From assembly GCA_964634645.1 (NCBI GenBank), contig CAZWKI010000007.1:1-34451 (forward strand): a stretch of 34,451 nt of DNA. The letters are read 5' to 3'. Under the pieces are notes generated by a model that did not search any database, was not told the origin of the DNA, and worked only from the letters and a program-made list of their open reading frames with translations. Below, in pieces: positions 1 through 7,321 of this stretch. Each line of letters starts with the position of its first letter. Within the stretch, counting starts at the first letter, position 1. This stretch comes from CAZWKI01 sp964634645 (GTDB taxonomy: Bacteria; Patescibacteriota; Patescibacteriia; UBA1558; S5-K13). Made by a program: the position numbers and the translations under genes.

Positions 1-720
1 ACAGAACCTTCCCCCAGACACCCCGTTGTAACACACGGTAACTCCGGCAAAAAGCATTCTGCCTTACCTTAATCGAGGTTGGAAGCCAGACTCCAATACT
101 CCTCGTTCTTTCCTGGTATCAAGAACGGGGCCATACGATGTCACGTAGCGTCTTATGGGACACAATACCGGCCACACCGATCTGGGCTAATCCCAGTGGA
201 GATGTGACCGGCTCACCCTACTCAGCCCACCGGCCCCAGGCTTCATGCCCAACACGGCCACTCAGGGCCTCGCACGCACGTGACTCTCCACCGAAAAGGG
301 AACCGGCAACCCGCTTAGCTCCTCACGGGAGCACACGGCTTTTGATCTTGAGTACTGAGCAGGATCAATTAGCAATGAGCTGGATACAACCCGCTTCCCA
401 CCCAGAACCTTGCCTGGGAGTCAAGATAGCGCAACAAACAACGAAAACTCAGACAAATGCGTACGTCTTGGCTTCCCAGGCTCTCTGGGAATTAATTTTA
501 AAAGCCGCCCGCGGTCATGGCAATACCCCCATGATTAGGGCAGCGATAGAGAACCTCGAAAGGCGCCTTTGAGAAAAGCGCCCACATACGATTCCTCCAT
601 TCGGAAATATGTGAAAAATCTCTCCAGTAGCCTCAGATGGAGTCCTGGACGATCAAATTCGCACAAACTGCACGACCGGTGCTCTTTGCGAGATCGCCTC
701 GGCTCCTCTGGCTGCTGGAT
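1..720. ncRNA. GC-rich structured RNA candidate, family unassigned, runs off the window edge
   Basis: This block is clearly richer in G+C (about 55% by eye) than the rest of the window, and no reading frame in it looks like a known protein. In AT-rich genomes this contrast usually marks rRNA or another structured RNA. It is dense in hairpins: 182-186/192-196, 318-322/328-332, 401-405/414-418, 474-479/485-490, 562-566/578-582 and 583-588/608-613 with inner pairs 592-595/603-606. Three of them use a CCCAG/CTGGG stem. I looked on both strands for universal 16S and 23S blocks, tmRNA tRNA-like ends, the RNase P P4 signatures, group I core elements and group II domain V, and recognised none well enough to name it. 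Strand is unknown: a terminator-like hairpin at its right edge suits a plus transcript, while a weak promoter-like pair inside rnhA (785-790 and 760-765) would suit a minus transcript. Confidence 0.55.
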
Positions 721-722
721 AA

Positions 723-757
723 ACAAAAAAGGACCTTAGCCAATGGCGGGTCTTTTA
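723..757 (-). terminator. Bidirectional terminator-like hairpin
   Basis: The arms GGACC (731-735) and GGTC (749-752) enclose an inner GCC-AAT-GGC hairpin. On the minus strand a run of six T follows, fitting the end of the RNase H gene 20 bases upstream. On the plus strand TTTTAATTTT follows, so it could also end a plus-strand RNA from the GC-rich block. Confidence 0.55.
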
Positions 758-776
758 ATTTTATAAAAATATTTTT

Positions 777-1178
777 TTATTTTTTATCAAGTGCTTCATT
801 TACAAGACGATCGGCCTCAAAATTTTTTTCTCTCATCACATGATGAAAAGTGATTTTTTTGAAACTTAATTTCAAATTCCAAACACTTACAAAAATTTTT
901 GCAAGTTCTTTATCTTTTACTTTGTATTCTTTGTTTAGCTGTTTTACAACAAGTTCACTATCTAGAAAACACTCTAGTATTTCTGATTTGTATTTTTTTG
1001 CAATTTCAAGTCCCTTTAGGAGTGCAAGATATTCTGCCTGATTATTTGTTTTTATACCAATTTTTTCTGAAAACGAATCAATTTTCTCATTTTTTTCATT
1101 GTACAAAACTCCGCCAATCGCAGCTTGGCCTGGGTTACCACGTGATCCACCGTCTGTAAATAACTTTATCTTAGACAT
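777..1178 (-). CDS. rnhA: Ribonuclease HI-like protein
   Basis: 133-residue RNase H-fold protein that should cleave the RNA strand of RNA-DNA hybrids in R-loops and Okazaki primers. The four metal-binding acidic residues can be placed: D9 in TDGGSRGNPG, E49 in NNQAEY, D73 in FLDSE and D123 in the C-terminal EADRL segment, with a histidine at 112-113 in the usual flexible loop. The length and the FTDGGSRGNPG start match the short RVT_3/RNase HI group rather than RNase HII. It is complete, starts with ATG, and lacks an extra hybrid-binding domain. It is separated from recJ by 168 bases of repeat-rich AT sequence, so it may have its own promoter. The gene symbol follows the family, since RNase HI paralogues exist in some genomes. 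Confidence 0.88.
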   Translation of the reverse strand: MSKIKLFTDGGSRGNPGQAAIGGVLYNEKNEKIDSFSEKIGIKTNNQAEYLALLKGLEIAKKYKSEILECFLDSELVVKQLNKEYKVKDKELAKIFVSVWNLKLSFKKITFHHVMREKNFEADRLVNEALDKK

Positions 1179-1184
1179 AATCTT

Positions 1185-1316
1185 ATTTTTAAAATTCTAA
1201 ATTCTAATTTCTAAATTCTAAACAAATACTAAATAACAATTCTCCAAACACTTTATAATTTCTAATTTATAATTTCAATATTGTTTCGTATTTAGAATTT
1301 CGAATTTCTAATTTAA
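1185..1316. repeat. Low-complexity ATTCTAAATT-type repeat spacer
   Basis: The spacer between the RNase H gene and recJ is built from degenerate copies of AATTCTAAATT / TTTCTAATTT, in direct and inverted orientation (for example 1193-1220 and 1259-1315). Such short-unit AT repeats are common between genes in CPR genomes. I see no coding potential and no recognisable element. Confidence 0.5.
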
Positions 1317-1346
1317 CCAGTAAGTATAATCAAATAACAATCGACA

Positions 1347-3062
1347 CTAAACTTTTTTAAAATCTAAAAGATATACTTCCAGGCCTCTATTTCCATTCCA
1401 TTCATTTACATCAAGCTCTATAACCATATCAATTTTATCATTTATTTTTATATCAACAAAATTTTTGCTCATAGAAAAACCAACTATTTTTTTTGTAATT
1501 CCAAGTTGTTCTACTAATAATCTCAAGTGGCTTTCATCTTTTCCCATAAATCCAATATCTCGAATAAGGCAATCTTTTATCAAAAATTTTGGCTTGTGAT
1601 TGTCCATTCCATATGGCTCAAATTTTTCTAAATAATCCCACAAATTCCAATCAATATCTGCTAAACTTATTTCACAATCCAAAATAATACTAGGGCTAAG
1701 CTCTTCATCTTTTAATTTTTGTTTTATTTCTTTTTCTATTATTTCTCTTATTATTTCAAAGTTTTCCTCTTTTACTGATAATCCTGCTGCTGACTTGTGT
1801 CCTCCATATCTCTCTAATTTATCTCCAACTTTGTTTATAAGTTCCATAAGATCAAGCTCCTCTATACCACGAGCTGATCCTACCCAATATTTTCCATCAA
1901 AACCAAAAACAAAGCTTGGCCTATAATATTCTTGCGAAAGCTTTCCTGCAACAAGACCGACAACTCCGAGATTCCACTCCTTGTTTTTCACCCAAATTAG
2001 TTTTGTATCTTTGTCTACACAATCGAGCTGACTTTTTGCTTGAGAAACAATTGAATTTGTAATATCTTGTCTTTTACGATTATTTAAATTGAGCTCGTTT
2101 GAGATTTCAATTGCACGTTCTAAATTTTTCGTTGTAAGAAGCTCAAAAGATGTATTTGCGTGGTCAATTCGTCCTGCTGCATTTATTCTGGGCCCAATTT
2201 GAAATCCAATTGTAGTACTGTTTATTTTTGAAACATTTGTGCCGGCTATTTCATAAAGTTTCTGAAGTCCAAGCCTTTTTGTTTTTTGTAAAACAATAAG
2301 TCCATATTTTACTAATGTTCTATTTTCTCCAATAAGTGGCACCATATCAGACACGGTTCCAATTGCCACAAAATCAAGCAACCATTTTTCTGCTGCCTCT
2401 TTGTCTTTTTGCGACAGCTCACATTTTGGATGATTTAATATTGCGACTGCAAGCTTGTATGCAATTCCAACTCCTGCAAGCTCATGAAACGGATATTTTG
2501 TTTCTCGCTTTAGCCCCGCATGAATTATGGCGTAAGCATTTGGTAACATGCTAGGCTCTTTGTGATGATCTGTAATAATAACATCGATTCCAGACTTATT
2601 AAAAAGCTCTACTTCTTCAAAATTTGTAATTGCACAATCACAAGTGATTACTAAATTAAACTTCCTATCAATAATTTCTTGAACTGATGTTAAATTTAGT
2701 CCATAACCTTCTTTTTCTCTCTGTGGAATATATATTTCTGCTCTTATTCCTATTTGAGAAAATACATCAACAAGAAGAGCTGAACTTGTAACTCCATCAG
2801 CATCATAATCTCCATAAACAAGCACTTCTTGATTTTGTTCTTTTGCTTCGTAGATTCTATTGGTTGCCTTTTGCATATCAATAAGTAAATATGGGTCATG
2901 AATATCATCAATATAATCAGCATTAAAAAACTCATCAATTGCGCTTTGAGTTTCTATTCCCCTATTTAAAAGCAGTTGTAATACAATAGGGTTTATATCT
3001 GGAAATTCTTTTATTCTATCATCGCTAATTTTTGGCAATATTTGCCATTTCTTTTTTGCCAT
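1347..3062 (-). CDS. recJ: Single-stranded-DNA exonuclease RecJ
   Basis: 571 residues, the normal RecJ length. RecJ degrades single-stranded DNA 5' to 3' in recombination and mismatch or base-excision repair. The DHH-family motifs are in order: GDYDADG at 84-90, CDCAIT at 141-146, DHHK at 165-168 and GVGIAYKL near 197. The later IGPRINAAGR segment and the DHHA1 signature YGGHKSAAGLSV follow, then a C-terminal OB-type region. Motif II reads CDCAIT where CDCG is usual, but the metal-binding Asp is kept. It starts with ATG and ends with TAG, so UAG acts as a normal stop here. The ferredoxin gene lies upstream behind a terminator-like hairpin, so recJ is probably transcribed on its own. It is the only recombination gene in the window. 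Confidence 0.95.
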   Translation of the reverse strand: MAKKKWQILPKISDDRIKEFPDINPIVLQLLLNRGIETQSAIDEFFNADYIDDIHDPYLLIDMQKATNRIYEAKEQNQEVLVYGDYDADGVTSSALLVDVFSQIGIRAEIYIPQREKEGYGLNLTSVQEIIDRKFNLVITCDCAITNFEEVELFNKSGIDVIITDHHKEPSMLPNAYAIIHAGLKRETKYPFHELAGVGIAYKLAVAILNHPKCELSQKDKEAAEKWLLDFVAIGTVSDMVPLIGENRTLVKYGLIVLQKTKRLGLQKLYEIAGTNVSKINSTTIGFQIGPRINAAGRIDHANTSFELLTTKNLERAIEISNELNLNNRKRQDITNSIVSQAKSQLDCVDKDTKLIWVKNKEWNLGVVGLVAGKLSQEYYRPSFVFGFDGKYWVGSARGIEELDLMELINKVGDKLERYGGHKSAAGLSVKEENFEIIREIIEKEIKQKLKDEELSPSIILDCEISLADIDWNLWDYLEKFEPYGMDNHKPKFLIKDCLIRDIGFMGKDESHLRLLVEQLGITKKIVGFSMSKNFVDIKINDKIDMVIELDVNEWNGNRGLEVYLLDFKKV

Positions 3063-3096
3063 ATAAAGAATTATAAACTATGTTTGATAAAAAAAC

Positions 3097-3122
3097 AAAA
3101 GCTCTTCTTCATAAAAGCTTTT
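3097..3122 (-). terminator. Intrinsic terminator after the ferredoxin gene
   Basis: A seven-base stem AAAAGCT (3097-3103) / AGCTTTT (3116-3122) is followed on the minus strand by G and a run of seven T. It lies between the ferredoxin stop and the recJ start, so it should separate those two transcripts. Confidence 0.5.
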
Positions 3123-3167
3123 TTATATGCAAAATCTAATTTCTAAAACCTCAACAAACACTAAACC

Positions 3168-3392
3168 CTAATTTCCTATCTTGATAGCCGCATCGGGACA
3201 TATTTTCTCACACGCTTTGCACTGAATACACAAATCAATATTACACTCTACAGTATTATTTCCATAAACACCTTTGTTGTTGTCTTTAAGCTCTAAACAT
3301 TTCTTTGGACAAAATTCAACACAAAGCCCACAACCTTTGCAATACTTGAAGTTGTTAATAAAAATTTTGTTGTCTTTTTGTGTTTTATACAT
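3168..3392 (-). CDS. 2[4Fe-4S] ferredoxin
   Basis: 74-residue bacterial-type ferredoxin, a soluble one-electron carrier. Two CxxCxxCxxxC clusters are visible: C18, C21, C24, C28 (CKGCGLCVEFC) and C55, C58, C61, C65 (CIQCKACEKIC). Each last cysteine is followed by P. C32 and C50 are extra. The spacing and size resemble the delta subunit of 2-oxoacid:ferredoxin oxidoreductases (PorD/KorD type), but no alpha, beta or gamma subunit is nearby, so a stand-alone carrier role is the safer call. It sits 51 bases downstream of ricT, whose product is also rich in conserved cysteines. In Bacillus the Ric complex carries [4Fe-4S] clusters, so the adjacency may be meaningful, though that is inference. The gene ends with TAG. 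Confidence 0.9.
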   Translation of the reverse strand: MYKTQKDNKIFINNFKYCKGCGLCVEFCPKKCLELKDNNKGVYGNNTVECNIDLCIQCKACEKICPDAAIKIGN

Positions 3393-3443
3393 ATGGTTAG
3401 CTTGTTAGTTGCTTAGTTGCATAGCCAAGAAACTAAATGTCTA

Positions 3444-4244
3444 TCAATACTTAACTATAATAATTGAGCCGTCTTTATCAAGTCTAATTCTCGCAGAGGC
3501 CTTTATAGGCAAGAGCTCTATTACAACACCTGGTCCATCTTTTGTAGATACTTTTTCATCTATTTGGGGGAGTTTTGCAATAAGCTCCTGATAATGAGCT
3601 TCTTCATAGGCAAGACAACACTTAAGTCTTCCGCACATTCCCGATAGTTTATCAAGTCCTCGATGAGCAATTTGCTGATCTCTTGCAAAACCAGTATTAA
3701 TACTTTCTAATCTTTTCAAAAATCTTTTGCAACAAAGAACTTGTCCACAATCCCCTACATCGCCACACATTTTTGCTTCATCGCGCACTCCAAGTTGATA
3801 TAATCTTATTTTTTTCTTGTATTTTTTTGATAAATCTTTTACTAATTCTCTGAAATCTACACGTCCATCAGCAATAAAAGAAAAAATCATCATTTTATCA
3901 TCATAAGAAATATGTACGTCTGACAACTTCATTTCCAATGAATATTTTTTTATAAATTGTTTCACATCTTTTAATATTTTTTTGTTGTTCAAATTATTTT
4001 TTCTAAGAATTTCTAAATCTTCATCTGTTGCAATTCTTAAAATTTGTTTTATTTCTTTTTCGTTTGGTAAATCTTCTTGTTGTATTTCTTTGATATCTAT
4101 AATTTCACCAATATCAGAACCTATTACAGTGTCAACGAGAACTTTATCAGACACTTTCAGCTCTAATTTTTTTCCACTTTCATCTTCTGGTAAAAAATAG
4201 TATTCTTCGTCCCAAGAAATAAATTTTATTACAATTATTTTCAT
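3444..4244 (-). CDS. ricT: PSP1-domain protein, RicT (YaaT) family
   Basis: 266 residues. RicT, with RicA and RicF in Bacillus subtilis, forms a complex that binds iron-sulfur clusters and affects RNase Y-dependent mRNA processing. The PSP1 signature is plain: seven cysteines at C160, C166, C171, C172, C204, C209 and C210, in the segments CGDVGDCGQVLCCKRFL and MCGRLKCCLAYE. A variable N-terminal part with charged linkers precedes it, and a small C-terminal beta-rich tail follows. No ricA or ricF is visible in the window. It follows pyrH closely (18 bases), so it is probably co-transcribed with rpsB-tsf-pyrH. In many bacteria the slot after pyrH is held by frr, which is absent here. The stop codon is TGA, evidence for the standard genetic code. 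Confidence 0.88.
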   Translation of the reverse strand: MKIIVIKFISWDEEYYFLPEDESGKKLELKVSDKVLVDTVIGSDIGEIIDIKEIQQEDLPNEKEIKQILRIATDEDLEILRKNNLNNKKILKDVKQFIKKYSLEMKLSDVHISYDDKMMIFSFIADGRVDFRELVKDLSKKYKKKIRLYQLGVRDEAKMCGDVGDCGQVLCCKRFLKRLESINTGFARDQQIAHRGLDKLSGMCGRLKCCLAYEEAHYQELIAKLPQIDEKVSTKDGPGVVIELLPIKASARIRLDKDGSIIIVKY

Positions 4245-4262
4245 AAAATATTAATATTATTT

Positions 4263-4979
4263 TTAAGAAACCGTTGTTCCAATTTGAGATCCTTTTATAA
4301 TTTTTAATAAATTACCTTTTTGATTTTTAAAAACTCTAATTGGCATATTTTTTTCCATTGCAAGTGCAAAGGCTGTAAGATCCATTATTTTTAACTTTTT
4401 TTCTAATGCTTCTTTATAACTCAATAATTTGTATTTCTTTGCATTTTTAAATTTAATGGGATCTTTATCATATATTCCATCAACCTGAGTAGACTTAAGC
4501 ACAGTGTCCGCCCCCATTTCAACTGCTTTCAGTATTGCTGCTGTATCTGTTGTAAAAAACGGGTTTCCTGTGCCACCACAAAATATCAACACTTCTCCAT
4601 TATTCCAATATTCTAAAGCTTTTTTGTTGTGATATTTTTCAATAACACCAGCAATTCCTACGCTTGCAAGAGCACGGGCCTTCATTCCATTTTTCTTGAA
4701 AATACTTTCTAAACACAATCCATTTAAAAAAGTTGCAATCATGCCCATTGTATCTGAATCAACTGTAGAAATCTCATTATTTGAAATCATTCTTCCTCTA
4801 AAAATATTTCCGCCGCCTACTACAATTGCAATTTTTACTTTAAGCTTATAAATATCTTTTATTTCTTTTGTAATTTCATTTATTTTTTTAAAATCAAAAA
4901 TAGACTTATCATTCGACAGTGTTTCACCGGACAATTTTATGAGTATTTTTCCGGGTTTTGTATTCTTATTTTTTTGCAT
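4263..4979 (-). CDS. pyrH: Uridylate kinase (UMP kinase)
   Basis: 238-residue amino-acid-kinase-fold enzyme that phosphorylates UMP to UDP with ATP; a cytoplasmic hexamer in known bacteria. The family marks are GKILIKLSGETL near the N-terminus (phosphate binding), VVGGGNIFRGR (nucleotide-binding glycine loop) and DSDTMGMIATFLNGL (UMP-binding DxxGM segment), followed by TDTAAILKAVEMGAD. Length is typical. It lies 43 bases after tsf in the conserved rpsB-tsf-pyrH order, but ricT replaces frr downstream. UMP kinase feeds the pyrimidine pool that supplies UTP and, further on, the dUMP used by the dTTP genes at 9-15 kb. Confidence 0.96.
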   Translation of the reverse strand: MQKNKNTKPGKILIKLSGETLSNDKSIFDFKKINEITKEIKDIYKLKVKIAIVVGGGNIFRGRMISNNEISTVDSDTMGMIATFLNGLCLESIFKKNGMKARALASVGIAGVIEKYHNKKALEYWNNGEVLIFCGGTGNPFFTTDTAAILKAVEMGADTVLKSTQVDGIYDKDPIKFKNAKKYKLLSYKEALEKKLKIMDLTAFALAMEKNMPIRVFKNQKGNLLKIIKGSQIGTTVS

Positions 4980-5022
4980 ATAAGGTTGAATTAAAGTTTG
5001 TATAACTATAATTCAGTATATA

Positions 5023-5802
5023 TTATAAGCTATATCTTGTAAATTTTTCTATTTTTATATTTTCTCCAGAATTCTTTAATAATTGCTCTATTGAAATCTT
5101 ATCGTCTTTTATAAAGGCCTGTTTTGTAAGACAATTTTCTTTATAGAATTTTTCTACTTTCCCATTTAAAATATTTTCTATAATGTTTTCTGGTTTTCCT
5201 TCTGTTTTTAATTGTTCTTTGTAAATTTCTTTTTCTTTTTCTAATATTTCAGCGGGAACATCTTCGGGGGACAAATATTGTGGGCTCATTGCTGTAATAT
5301 GCATTGCAATATCTTTTGCAAGCTCTTCATTTCCAGCAGATAAAACTACAATTGTTGCTATTTTTTTATTTGAATGCAAATAATGACCAATAACGCTTCC
5401 TTCAACAATATCACATTTTCCTAATTGCAAATTTTCACCTATTTTTACAATAAGCTCATTTTTTATTTTGTCATTTGCCCAAATTTCAAAATCTTCTATT
5501 TTTGAATCAATCAATTTATCTGCAAATTCTTGTACAACATTTATAAAATCTTGATTTCTTGCAACAAAATCCGTTTCACAATTTAGGGAAACTATTGCGA
5601 CTTTTTTGTCTTTTTTTGTAATTGAAATAACACCCTCTTTTGCGACTCGTGAAGATTTTTTATCAGCCATTTTCTGACCTTTTTTTCTAAGTATTTCAAT
5701 TGCTTTTTCCATGTCACCATTTGATTCTGTTAGGGCTGCTTGACAATCATTCATTGGAGCCCCCGTTGTATCTCTAAGTTGTTTTATTTGTGATAAATCC
5801 AT
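5023..5802 (-). CDS. tsf: Translation elongation factor Ts
   Basis: 259 residues. EF-Ts catalyses GDP release from EF-Tu. The N-terminal UBA-like region has the usual LRDTTGAPMNDCQAAL segment (10-24), and the catalytic TDFV motif is at 77-80 (CETDFVARN). The core then continues with KIATIVVLS and AMHITAMSPQYLSPEDVP. It lies downstream of rpsB with a 101-base spacer holding a stem-loop close to the start codon. The length is shorter than the E. coli protein but normal for compact EF-Ts forms. The product is cytoplasmic and almost certainly essential. Confidence 0.96.
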   Translation of the reverse strand: MDLSQIKQLRDTTGAPMNDCQAALTESNGDMEKAIEILRKKGQKMADKKSSRVAKEGVISITKKDKKVAIVSLNCETDFVARNQDFINVVQEFADKLIDSKIEDFEIWANDKIKNELIVKIGENLQLGKCDIVEGSVIGHYLHSNKKIATIVVLSAGNEELAKDIAMHITAMSPQYLSPEDVPAEILEKEKEIYKEQLKTEGKPENIIENILNGKVEKFYKENCLTKQAFIKDDKISIEQLLKNSGENIKIEKFTRYSL

Positions 5803-5816
5803 ATTTATTTTTGTTA

Positions 5817-5885
5817 AAAGTTATAAAGTTAAAAGTTATAAAGTAAATAAGTTCTAAATAAATAAAACTTTCAACTTTATAACTT
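5817..5885 (-). promoter_or_regulatory. Stem-loop with alternative arms between rpsB and tsf
   Basis: AACTTTATAACTT (5873-5885) pairs perfectly with AAGTTATAAAGTT (5818-5830) and almost perfectly with a second tandem copy at 5833-5844. Two mutually exclusive hairpins are therefore possible just upstream of the tsf start. No T-run follows either, so an effect on tsf translation or transcript stability is more likely than termination. Similar AGTTATAAAG words occur elsewhere (10331-10356), so it may simply be a dispersed AT repeat. Confidence 0.35.
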
Positions 5886-5903
5886 GGTACTTGGTACTAA
5901 ATT

Positions 5904-6584
5904 TTACTTTTTTGCTTCTATTATTGCTTCGCTAATTACAGAAGTGATAAGTTTTAATGTATTTACAGAATCATCGTTTGCTGGAATTGGATAATCAACT
6001 TTCTCTGGATTTGTATTTGTATCAACTATTGCAATAATAGGAATTTTTTTGTTTCTTGCTTCTTCAACTGCAGTGTCTTCATCATCAATGTCTACAACAA
6101 AAACAGCACCTGGAGGTTTGTCCATTTCTCTAATTCCTTCTACCATTTCTTTGAGTTTTGTAATTTCTCTATCAATAATGAGTTTTTCTTTTTTTGTATG
6201 ATTATCAAATACGTGGTTTGCCTTGTCTTCTTCTAATTTGATAAGTTTTTTGGGAAGTTTATAAATGTTTTGAAAATTTGTAAAAGTTCCACCAAGCCAA
6301 CGTGAAATTACATAAGGCATAGAACATTTTTCCGCCATTTCTTTTGTAATTGTCTTTGCCTGTCTTTTTGTACCTATGAAAAGAATTTTATCTCCATTTG
6401 CTATAACTTTTTTTACAAAACTTACAGCATTTTCTAAACAAGATATTGTTTCTTCTAGGTTAATAATGTGAACTCCATCTTTTACGCCAAAAATATATTT
6501 ATCCATTTTTGGATATTTTTTTGATTTTTTGTGTCCAAAATGCGCTCCACTCTTTAATAAATCTAATATTGATACTGTTTTCAT
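5904..6584 (-). CDS. rpsB: 30S ribosomal protein S2
   Basis: 226 residues, small-subunit protein S2. The family is clear from LLKSGAHFGHKKSKKYPKM at the N-terminus, then LFIGTKRQAK, YVISRWLGGTFTNFQ, MDKPPGAVFVVDI and the C-terminal PIIAIVDTNTNPEKVDYPIPANDDS. All conserved blocks are present and the size is that of compact S2 proteins. It heads the rpsB-tsf-pyrH-ricT run and is divergent from rpmE across a 199-base spacer. No Shine-Dalgarno is seen upstream of the ATG; the leader is A/T only. Confidence 0.97.
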   Translation of the reverse strand: MKTVSILDLLKSGAHFGHKKSKKYPKMDKYIFGVKDGVHIINLEETISCLENAVSFVKKVIANGDKILFIGTKRQAKTITKEMAEKCSMPYVISRWLGGTFTNFQNIYKLPKKLIKLEEDKANHVFDNHTKKEKLIIDREITKLKEMVEGIREMDKPPGAVFVVDIDDEDTAVEEARNKKIPIIAIVDTNTNPEKVDYPIPANDDSVNTLKLITSVISEAIIEAKK

Positions 6585-6705
6585 ATTTTACTTTAATTTA
6601 AATTATAAAAATAAGCATTATTTAAGTATAAATATGTGCTTTAAAGTGTTTAAATATTAGCATATTAGTAAAAAAATTGCAATAACTAAGCCAAAAGCAC
6701 ATGTT

Positions 6706-6751
6706 TTGACATAAAATAGATATTGCTTTTTATAACAAATTATGCTAATAT
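6706..6751 (+). promoter_or_regulatory. Sigma70-type promoter region of rpmE
   Basis: Two overlapping candidates are visible. One has TTGACA at 6706-6711 with TATAAC at 6731-6736 (19-base spacer). The other has TTGCTT at 6723-6728 with an extended -10, TGC-TAATAT, at 6743-6751 (17-base spacer). The second would start transcription near 6758, about 26 bases before the rpmE ATG. Confidence 0.5.
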
Positions 6752-6783
6752 CTTATTCAGTTATAAATAAATTATTTATTTTT

Positions 6784-7068
6784 ATGAAAAAAGAAATACA
6801 CCCAAAATATTTTAACAAAGCAAAGGTAACATGCACATGTGGCAATGTTTTTGAAGTTGGATCAACATCAGAAACGCTTGATATTGAACTTTGTTCAAAA
6901 TGTCACCCATTTTATTCAGGAAAACAAAAGCTTATTGATGATAGTGGAGTTATAAATAGATATCAAAACAGATTGAAGAAAAATGTAAGCGCATCAAAAG
7001 AAAGAAAAGGTAAAAAAGTAAAGAAGGTTGCTGCAAAAGCAAAAAAAGCTACAAAAGCAAAAAAATAA
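6784..7068 (+). CDS. rpmE: 50S ribosomal protein L31
   Basis: 94 residues from the ATG at 6784. The frame stays open upstream to 6742, but the conserved L31 start MKKEIHPKYF begins at 6784, so I chose it. This is the zinc-binding (C+) type, with C17 and C19 (CTCG) and C37 and C40 (CSKCHPFYSG). The core ends around residue 65 (NRYQNRL). It is followed by about 29 residues of almost pure Lys/Ala tail, longer than in textbook L31. That tail is basic and probably disordered and rRNA-contacting. It is expressed singly or with prfA across a 253-base spacer containing a terminator. Confidence 0.95.
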   Translation: MKKEIHPKYFNKAKVTCTCGNVFEVGSTSETLDIELCSKCHPFYSGKQKLIDDSGVINRYQNRLKKNVSASKERKGKKVKKVAAKAKKATKAKK

Positions 7069-7080
7069 CATAAGATAAAT

Positions 7081-7117
7081 AAAAAAATACTTTTAATTAC
7101 TTTGAAGGTATTTTTTT
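7081..7117 (+). terminator. Intrinsic terminator of rpmE
   Basis: The A-rich left arm 7081-7094 pairs with 7105-7117 (AAAAAAATAC / GTATTTTTTT with a short extension), so the hairpin runs straight into a T-run. It begins about 12 bases after the L31 stop. Confidence 0.5.
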
Positions 7118-7121
7118 ATTT

Positions 7122-7277
7122 AATAACCAATACACAATAATCGGATAAGCTCCAACAATCAATAACCAGTTATTCAGCGACCCCGCCTGCCGGCAGGCAA
7201 GCAATAACTCACGCACCGTTATCTAATAATTAGATTTAGGTGATTATTTGAAATTTGGAACTTGATTATTGGTTATT
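7122..7277. repeat. Possible miniature inverted-repeat element with GC-rich palindrome
   Basis: AATAACCAATA at 7122-7132 is an exact inverted copy of TATTGGTTATT at 7267-7277. Between them lie further CAATAACC/GTTATT words and a perfect 14-base palindrome, GCCTGCCGGCAGGC, at 7185-7198. That palindrome is strikingly GC-rich for this genome. There is no reading frame inside. The arrangement looks like a MITE-like or palindromic intergenic repeat inserted between rpmE and prfA. Confidence 0.4.
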
Positions 7278-7321
7278 ATTTAGATATTGAGATTTGGGTA
7301 TTGATTATTTATAATAAAGAT

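Noticed and set aside
138..572. Plus-strand reading frame of 144 codons in the GC-rich block
   Set aside because: Low-complexity Pro/Arg/Ser/Thr composition with no family resemblance, in a region that looks like structured RNA; most likely a chance frame in GC-rich sequence.
1..760. Partial 23S rRNA on the minus strand
   Set aside because: Short words such as GGCTAAGGTCC near 740 and AAGGTAAGGCAGAATGC near 60 recall 23S segments at about the right spacing, but the universally conserved blocks expected between them are absent, so the resemblance is not sufficient.
3444..3446. Alternative genetic code (UGA as glycine)
   Set aside because: ricT ends at TGA right after its conserved C-terminus, and long conserved genes contain no in-frame TGA, so the standard code applies.
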